A DNA stretch of 46,255 bases from a bacterium (GTDB taxonomy: Bacteria > Chloroflexota > Dormibacteria > Aeolococcales > Bog-877): positions 1 to 46,255 of the forward strand of contig JAKABB010000012.1 in assembly GCA_021802045.1 (NCBI GenBank), read 5' to 3'. This document shows positions 41,381 through 46,255 of this stretch, one piece after another. Below the pieces are notes generated by a model. That model searched no databases and was not told where the DNA came from. It saw only the letters and a list, made by a program, of their open reading frames with translations. The translations under genes were made by a program, and so were the position numbers. Position 1 is the first letter of the stretch. Every line of letters starts with the position of its first letter.

Positions 41381-44300
41381 ATGACACTGGCCCGTACCCG
41401 GTCACGACCCCTGGCCTCAGCGGGCGCCCCGGGGCGGTTGCGCCCGCTGCTGGAGGCCGCCACCCCCTCCCTGGACCCGGTGCTGCTCGGGGCCCTGCTG
41501 GTGCTGGCCGGCCTCGGCGTGGCCAACCTGCTGGCCCTCGGGGAGCGCAGCGTGGCCCTGCACCAGGTGGCGGTGGTGACCGTGGGGTTCGGCTGCCTGG
41601 TGGTCGCCTGGCGGATGCGCGCCCAGAGCTGGCCCTGGTTCGGGCGGGCGGTCTACGGGCTGGCGGTGCTGATGCTGCTGGTGGTGGCGGTGGCGGGGGC
41701 CCACGCCTACGGGGCGCGCCGGTGGCTGGCGGTCGGCTCCTTCTACTTCCAGCCGTCGGAGCTGGCCGAGCTGGGCCTCCTCCTGGTCCTGGCCGAGGTC
41801 CTGAGCTCGACCCGCTGGGGCCCGCGCCGGCGGGTCGCCTGCGCCCTCGGCCTGGCGGCGGTGCCGGTGGGGCTGACCCTGACCGAGCCCGACCTCAGCA
41901 CCGCCGCCCTGCTGATGGTCCTCACCGGCGGGGCGCTGGTCCTGGCCCGCGTCAGCTGGCGGCTCCTGGGCGGCCTGCTGGCCCTGGGGCTGGCCCTGGT
42001 GCCGGTGGGCCTGCACCTGCTCCGGCCCTACCAGCTGGCCCGGCTGCACGGGTTCCTCGGCGCGGGCGGGGGCGGGGGCCCTGCCACCGCCGCCGGCTGG
42101 ACCACCCTGCAGGCCCACATCGCGATCGCCTCCGGGGGCCTGCTGGGGGTGGCCCGCTCCCACGCCCTGGTGAGCCAGCTGCTGGCCACCTACCTGCCCG
42201 CGCGGGAGACCGACCTCGCCTTCGCCAGCCTCACCGAGGAGTGGGGCCTGCTGGCGGCGGCGGTGCTGCTGGTCACCGTGGCCGTCCTGATCTGGCGGCT
42301 GGTGGCGGCGGCGATGCAGGCCCGCACCGACCAGGCGGCGTTGATCGCCGGGGGCCTGGCGGTCCTGGTGGGAGCGGAGGTCGCCATCTCGGTGGCGGGG
42401 AACCTGGGCCTCATCCCCCTGGCCGGCATCCCGATCCCGCTGGTCAGCTCGGGGGGGACGGTGGCGGTGGCCCAGCTGGCCGCCGTGGGCTTCGTGCAGG
42501 GGGCGCGATGGGACGCCAGCCGCCGCCGGCTGTGGCGCGTGCCCCGTGGTCTCAGCTGGAACCCGCGGCTGAGCCGGGCGCTCTCCCTGCTGCTGGCCCT
42601 GGCCATCCTCGGCCTGGGCGGGCTCACCTACCGGCTGCAGCGCCAGCACGGGGCCCAGCTGCGGGCGGCCGCCCGCACCGAGCTCACCCGCTGGATCCCG
42701 CTGGTCCCGGCCCGGGGGGCGATCGTCGACCGCCACGGGGTGGTGCTGGCGCAGAGCGTCGCCCAGGACCAGGTCGTGGCCATCCCCGGCATCCTCACCC
42801 AGCACCCCGCCGCCGAGTCCCGGCTGGCGGCGCTCCTCCACCGGCCCCTGGGCCAGGTGCGGCGGGCGCTGGCGGCGGCGCCGCCGGCGGGCGGCCTCAC
42901 CATCACCCTGGCCGCCGCCGCGCCGCGGGCCCGGGGCGCGGCGATCCAGGCCGCGCACCTGCCGGGCGTCCTGGTCGAGCCCACCCAGCGGCGGGTGTAC
43001 CCGTTCGGCTCCCTGCTGGGGCCGATCCTCGGCTACACCGGCATCGAGACCGCCCAGGACGTGCCCCGCCTCGGGCTCCTGCCGCCGGGGACCATCATCG
43101 GGCGGGCCGGCCTGGAGCGCTCCTACGACCGCTCCCTCAGCGGGCACTACGGGTCCCAGGGGGTCCTGGTCAACCCCTCCGGCTGGCCGGTGGCGCTGGG
43201 GCCCACCATCCCGCCCCGCAACGGCGCCGTCCTCCGGACGAGCCTGGACCTCGGGCTGCAGCGGGTGGCGACCCACGCCCTGGCCCAGGCCCTGGCCGGC
43301 GCGTTCCCCGGTTCGCAGCGGGGCGACCAGGGCGCGGCGGTGGTGCTCGACCCGCAGAACGGTCAGATCCTGGCCATGGCCAGCCTGCCGGCGTACAACG
43401 ACAGCCTCTTCGGGCCCCCGGTGCGGTCGGCGGGCGTGCGGGCCCTGCTCGCCCAGCGGGGCTCACCCCTCCTGGAGCACGCCACCCAGACGGCGATGCC
43501 GCCCGGGTCGGTGTTCAAGCTGGTGGTGGCGGCGGCGGACACCGCCCACCACACCGTCAACCCCTCCACGATCGTCCCCACCGGCTACTGGTACACCTAC
43601 GACGGCGCCACCTACCACAGCTGGACCACCCTGCCGCCGCAGAACCTGCCCCAGTCGATCGCCTGGTCCAACGACGTCTACTTCTACAAGCTGGCGGTGG
43701 CGCTCGGGGCCAGCCGGATCATCCACACCGCCCAGCAGCTGGGGGTGGGGCAGCCGACCGGCATCGACCTGCCCGGCGAGATCGGGGGCTTCCTCGGGAC
43801 CCCGCGGTCGGTCCACCAGCTGGGGGCCACCTGGTACCCGGGGTCGACCGTGATCCTGGGGATCGGCCAGGGCTACCTCACGGCCACGCCCCTGCAGGTG
43901 GCCCGCTGGACGGCGGCGGTGGCGACCGGCCGGCTGGTCACCCCCCGGCTGGGCCTGGCCCAGGCCGGCGCCGGCGGGCGGTTCACGCCGCTGCCGGCCC
44001 CGCCCCCGCGGCGGCTGCCGTTCGCCGCCACCCTGGGCCCGGTGCGGCAGGGGCTGCGGGACGCCGTCACCCAGGGCACCGCCAGCATGCTGGCGGGGAT
44101 GGGCATCGACGCCGGCGGCAAGACCGGCACCGCCCAGGACCCCTCGGCGCCCCACGGCGGTCCCGACGCCTGGTTCACGGCGGTGGCGCCGATGCGGGAT
44201 CCCCAGGTGGTGGTGACGGTCCTGGTCCGCGGCGGGGGCCAGGGCTACTACACCTCCCAGCCGGCGGCCAGGGAGATCCTGCGGTACTTCTTCGCCCACG

Positions 44301-44479
44301 AGCGGCAGATCCTGTCGGTCGGCCCGGGCCGGCCGCGCCCGGAGGCCTCGGCCTCCACGGCCGGTCACGGGGGGGCGGCCCCGGCCCGGCCGACCCCGGT
44401 CAGCTGCCGGCTGCCGACCGGGGTCGGGTGCCGGCGGGTCGCGTCGGCGGGCGCCGGGGCGAGGGTCCCGGGTCAGTAA
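41381..44479 (+). CDS. Fused SEDS (FtsW/RodA) glycosyltransferase and class B PBP transpeptidase
   Basis: A 1032-residue membrane protein. Residues 30-375 are a SEDS polymerase with about ten helices: LAVGSFYFQPSELAELG, LTEPDLSTA, YLPARETDLAFASLTEEWG (the essential Asp is D278) and PIPLVSSGGTVAVAQL. Another helix at 401-416 leads to a PBP2-type chain: VPARGAIVDRHGVVLA, GRAGLERSYDRSLSG, catalytic S710-V-F-K713 in MPPGSVFKLV, S763-N-D765 and K914-T-G916. It would polymerise and cross-link peptidoglycan in one chain; normally these are two proteins (RodA/PBP2 or FtsW/FtsI). ATG 41381 has AGGA upstream. It converges on mreB, with a 7-nt overlap of stops. Confidence 0.95.
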   Translation: MTLARTRSRPLASAGAPGRLRPLLEAATPSLDPVLLGALLVLAGLGVANLLALGERSVALHQVAVVTVGFGCLVVAWRMRAQSWPWFGRAVYGLAVLMLLVVAVAGAHAYGARRWLAVGSFYFQPSELAELGLLLVLAEVLSSTRWGPRRRVACALGLAAVPVGLTLTEPDLSTAALLMVLTGGALVLARVSWRLLGGLLALGLALVPVGLHLLRPYQLARLHGFLGAGGGGGPATAAGWTTLQAHIAIASGGLLGVARSHALVSQLLATYLPARETDLAFASLTEEWGLLAAAVLLVTVAVLIWRLVAAAMQARTDQAALIAGGLAVLVGAEVAISVAGNLGLIPLAGIPIPLVSSGGTVAVAQLAAVGFVQGARWDASRRRLWRVPRGLSWNPRLSRALSLLLALAILGLGGLTYRLQRQHGAQLRAAARTELTRWIPLVPARGAIVDRHGVVLAQSVAQDQVVAIPGILTQHPAAESRLAALLHRPLGQVRRALAAAPPAGGLTITLAAAAPRARGAAIQAAHLPGVLVEPTQRRVYPFGSLLGPILGYTGIETAQDVPRLGLLPPGTIIGRAGLERSYDRSLSGHYGSQGVLVNPSGWPVALGPTIPPRNGAVLRTSLDLGLQRVATHALAQALAGAFPGSQRGDQGAAVVLDPQNGQILAMASLPAYNDSLFGPPVRSAGVRALLAQRGSPLLEHATQTAMPPGSVFKLVVAAADTAHHTVNPSTIVPTGYWYTYDGATYHSWTTLPPQNLPQSIAWSNDVYFYKLAVALGASRIIHTAQQLGVGQPTGIDLPGEIGGFLGTPRSVHQLGATWYPGSTVILGIGQGYLTATPLQVARWTAAVATGRLVTPRLGLAQAGAGGRFTPLPAPPPRRLPFAATLGPVRQGLRDAVTQGTASMLAGMGIDAGGKTGTAQDPSAPHGGPDAWFTAVAPMRDPQVVVTVLVRGGGQGYYTSQPAAREILRYFFAHERQILSVGPGRPRPEASASTAGHGGAAPARPTPVSCRLPTGVGCRRVASAGAGARVPGQ

Positions 44480-45489
44480 CCGTGCCGGTAGGCGGCGACC
44501 ACCTGGGGCGCGCCCAGGCAGAGCGCGGCCCCCTCGGCGACGCAGGTCAGGGGCCGCTCCGCCAGCTTGACCGTGAAGCCGAAGGCGTCCTCCAGCCGGG
44601 CCTCGAAGCCCTCCAGGAGCGACCCGCCCCCGAAGGCCACGATGCCGTGCTGCATGATGTCGCCCACCGCCTGGGGGGGCAGGTCCTCCAGGGCGCTGGC
44701 CAGGGTCTCGATGATGCCGTCCACGGTCGGACGCAGGGCGTCGGCCAGCGCCTCCGTGGGCAGGGTGAGGAGCTTGGGACGCCCCGAGACCAGGTCGCGG
44801 CCCTCGACGACCAGGGGGCCCTGCCCGTCGTGCCCGTCCCGCAGGCGCATCTTGATGTCCTCGGCGGTGAGCTCGCCCACCAGCAGCTGGTGCTCCTGGC
44901 GCAGGTACTGGTACAGGGCCACCGTCATCTCGTCGCCGGCCACCCGGCAGGAGCGGGTGGTGAGGATGCCCCCGAAGCAGAAGGCGGTCACCTCCGCGGT
45001 CCCGCCGCCGACGTCGACCACCATGTGGGCCCGGGGGGCCATGGGGTCGATGCCGCAGCCGATGGCCCCGGCGACCGGCTCCGGGATCAGGTCCACCCGC
45101 CCGGCGCCGCCCTCCTCGACGGCCTCCGTCAGCGCCTGCCGCTCCAGGCCGGTGGCGCCGGCGGGGACGCCGGTGACCGCATGGGGGCGGATCCGCTCCC
45201 AGGGGCGCCGGGCGACCTGGCGCAGGATGGCGATGATGAAGGTCCGCGCGGTCTGGAGGTCGGTCACGACCCCGTCCCGGATCGGGCGGACCGTGGTCAT
45301 GCCCACCGGGGTGCGTCCCATCAGCTCCCGCGCGGCCCGGCCCACCAGGATCGGTTGGCGGTCCTTGGCCCCGTTGGTGCTGACCACCATCACCGAGGGC
45401 TCGTTCAGCAGGATGCCTCGGCGGGGATGGCAGACGACGGTGTTGGCGGTGCCGAGGTCGATGCCGAACCCGGAGGAGAGGAAGCCCAT
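44473..45489 (-). CDS. mreB: Rod-shape actin homologue MreB
   Basis: A 338-residue actin-fold protein. GFGIDLGTANTVVCHP (phosphate 1), VVDVGGGTAEVTAFCFGG (phosphate 2), IPEPVAGAIGCGID and IVAFGGGSLLEGFEARL (adenosine loop) identify it. It polymerises under the membrane and positions SEDS-PBP synthases. ATG 45489 gives the usual MGFLSSGFGIDLG; ATG 45498 is possible. The length and the end CLGAPQVVAAYRHGY are normal. mreC and mreD are not adjacent, unlike the common mreBCD layout. The converging SEDS-PBP fusion is the likely partner. Confidence 0.94.
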   Translation of the reverse strand: MGFLSSGFGIDLGTANTVVCHPRRGILLNEPSVMVVSTNGAKDRQPILVGRAARELMGRTPVGMTTVRPIRDGVVTDLQTARTFIIAILRQVARRPWERIRPHAVTGVPAGATGLERQALTEAVEEGGAGRVDLIPEPVAGAIGCGIDPMAPRAHMVVDVGGGTAEVTAFCFGGILTTRSCRVAGDEMTVALYQYLRQEHQLLVGELTAEDIKMRLRDGHDGQGPLVVEGRDLVSGRPKLLTLPTEALADALRPTVDGIIETLASALEDLPPQAVGDIMQHGIVAFGGGSLLEGFEARLEDAFGFTVKLAERPLTCVAEGAALCLGAPQVVAAYRHGY

Positions 45490-45557
45490 GTCACGCATCC
45501 ATCGAACCCGCGCGCCCTGTCGGCGGCCCGATCGCGGCCGCCGACCGTCCCTGCCCA

Positions 45558-45567
45558 CTTATACGCT
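45558..45567. promoter_or_regulatory. Overlapping divergent promoters for mreB and the kinase-like gene
   Basis: The minus-strand -10 TATAAG (45563-45558) and plus-strand TATACG/TACGCT (45560-45567) share bases. mreB starts about 70 nt away on one side and the kinase-like gene about 50 nt away on the other. Transcription in one direction should compete with the other. Confidence 0.45.
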
Positions 45568-45617
45568 GGACGGCGTGCGGACGGGGCACCGTCCGCGTCC
45601 ACTCAACGGAGCGGCCC

Positions 45618-46255
45618 GTGACTTCGTTTCCGGCAGACCTGCGCGGCGCACCGCCCAAGCTCCTGGGACGGCTGGGGCGCGGGCGCCTGGGGGAGACGTG
45701 GCGGGCGGAGGAGCCGACCGGGGAGGCCGTCGCCGCCAAGGTCGTGCCCCTCGACCGGGTCCCGGACCCGGCCGCGGCGGTGCAGGCGGTGCGGGCGCTG
45801 GGCGCGATCCGCGACCCTCACCTGCTGGCGATCCGCCGGGCCTTCCTCGCCGAGGGCCAGCTCTGGCTGCTGCAGGCGCTCGACGAGGGGGTGCCGGTGC
45901 GCCGGGCCCTCAGCGTGGTCGCGCCCACCCCGGGGCAGGTGGTGGCGATCGGCCACGGCATCCTCTGCGGCCTGGTGGCCCTGGAGGCGGCGGGCCGGAA
46001 TCACGGCGCCGTCCACCGCGAGAGCGTCCACCTGGGTCCCGACGGTCGGGCCCGGCTCGGCGACTGGGGGCTTGAGCAGGCCGTCCGGGGGGTGGTGGTG
46101 CCCGCCGCCGAGGACCTGGCCGCGACGGCCGCCGTCCTGGAGGCGCTCCTCGCCGCCGGCGGGGGGGCCCCGCCGGCGGCGCTGGCCGAACTCCTCGGCG
46201 CCTGGCGGGCGCGCCGGCCGCCGCGGCTGACCGCCCGGGCGGCCCGGGCCGCCCT
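45618..46255 (+). CDS. Protein-kinase-like protein, probably inactive (runs off window)
   Basis: At least 212 residues; the 3' end is outside. LLGRLGRGRLGETWRAEEPT is a glycine-rich loop and AVAAKVVPLD the Lys strand. Further on, NHGAVHRESVHLGPDGRARL stands where H-R-D-x-x-x-x-N is expected, and GDWGLEQAV replaces D-F-G. The catalytic Asp of HRD is changed to Glu and the Asn is missing, so it looks like a pseudokinase. GTG 45618 has GGAG 6 nt upstream. It is divergent from mreB. It could be a scaffold or sensor for envelope growth, like pseudokinases known in peptidoglycan export, but that is inference. Confidence 0.8.
   Translation, partial: MTSFPADLRGAPPKLLGRLGRGRLGETWRAEEPTGEAVAAKVVPLDRVPDPAAAVQAVRALGAIRDPHLLAIRRAFLAEGQLWLLQALDEGVPVRRALSVVAPTPGQVVAIGHGILCGLVALEAAGRNHGAVHRESVHLGPDGRARLGDWGLEQAVRGVVVPAAEDLAATAAVLEALLAAGGGAPPAALAELLGAWRARRPPRLTARAARAA

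Noticed and set aside
40534..45621. A 1695-codon plus-strand frame through the SEDS-PBP region
   Set aside because: It is the out-of-frame shadow of the SEDS-PBP gene and of antisense mreB; the residues are Gly/Pro/Ala/Arg filler, not a giant repeat protein.

Overview
The window is a very GC-rich bacterial chromosome segment with densely packed genes, many GTG starts and 4-nt GTGA overlaps. No rRNA, tRNA or CRISPR array was seen. The mix of an F420-type (DDN-like) reductase, an ATP-type-like but divergent PEP carboxykinase, class II fructose-bisphosphatase (GlpX), crotonyl-CoA carboxylase/reductase and a fused SEDS-PBP cell-wall polymerase suggests an uncultivated high-GC lineage in the Actinobacteriota/Chloroflexota/Dormibacterota neighbourhood. 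That placement is inference; no marker gene in the window settles it. At least a dozen genes have a TANNNT hexamer (often TACNCT) only 6-9 nt before the start codon, which points to widespread leaderless transcription.

Layout. (1) 1-4.2 kb, core: partial HAD hydrolase, small HTH protein, DNA polymerase IV, NUDIX hydrolase, membrane-anchored protein, moaC. (2) 4.2-17.2 kb, accessory and partly decayed: PEP-mutase-family remnant, retropepsin-like protein, SRPBCC protein divergent from a TetR regulator, DUF3995 protein, a small protein/ABC transporter operon with a frameshifted ATPase opposite an HTH-DUF3887 regulator, two IS630 transposase remnants, DUF1801, DUF1697 and DUF3224 proteins, a GNAT protein, a broken RelE-like gene and a LysE exporter. 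This part looks visibly less GC-rich. (3) 17.2-23.8 kb: GAF/PucR regulator, SEC-C protein, AhpD-like protein, PNPOx-GNAT fusion, and an ArsR-type regulator with its MFS pump under a long palindromic operator. (4) 23.8-28.1 kb, accessory: RHH/MazF toxin-antitoxin pair, rhodanese remnant, self-regulated TetR/DDN-like/membrane-protein operon, truncated amidase.

(5) 28.1-32.9 kb, minus strand: a compact redox operon of OmpR-type regulator, small one-pass membrane protein, ApbE flavin transferase, four-His ferric-reductase-like cytochrome b, NuoF-like flavo-iron-sulfur protein and 3-Cys ferredoxin. It reads as a transmembrane electron-transfer chain between a cytoplasmic flavin/FeS couple and something outside the membrane. 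(6) 32.9-40.4 kb: moaB, dCMP deaminase, then a carbon cluster: acyl-CoA mutase catalytic chain, crotonyl-CoA carboxylase/reductase, PEP carboxykinase, a CBS/zinc-ribbon protein and glpX. Together these suggest acetyl/propionyl-CoA assimilation feeding C4 acids into PEP and gluconeogenesis. (7) 40.4-46.3 kb: DUF971 protein, a lone receiver protein, a 1032-residue SEDS-PBP fusion, mreB converging on it, and the start of a degenerate protein-kinase-like gene divergent from mreB.

The most interesting items are the redox operon, the SEDS-PBP fusion beside mreB, the leaderless promoter pattern, and the ABC ATPase frameshift at a short dinucleotide repeat.
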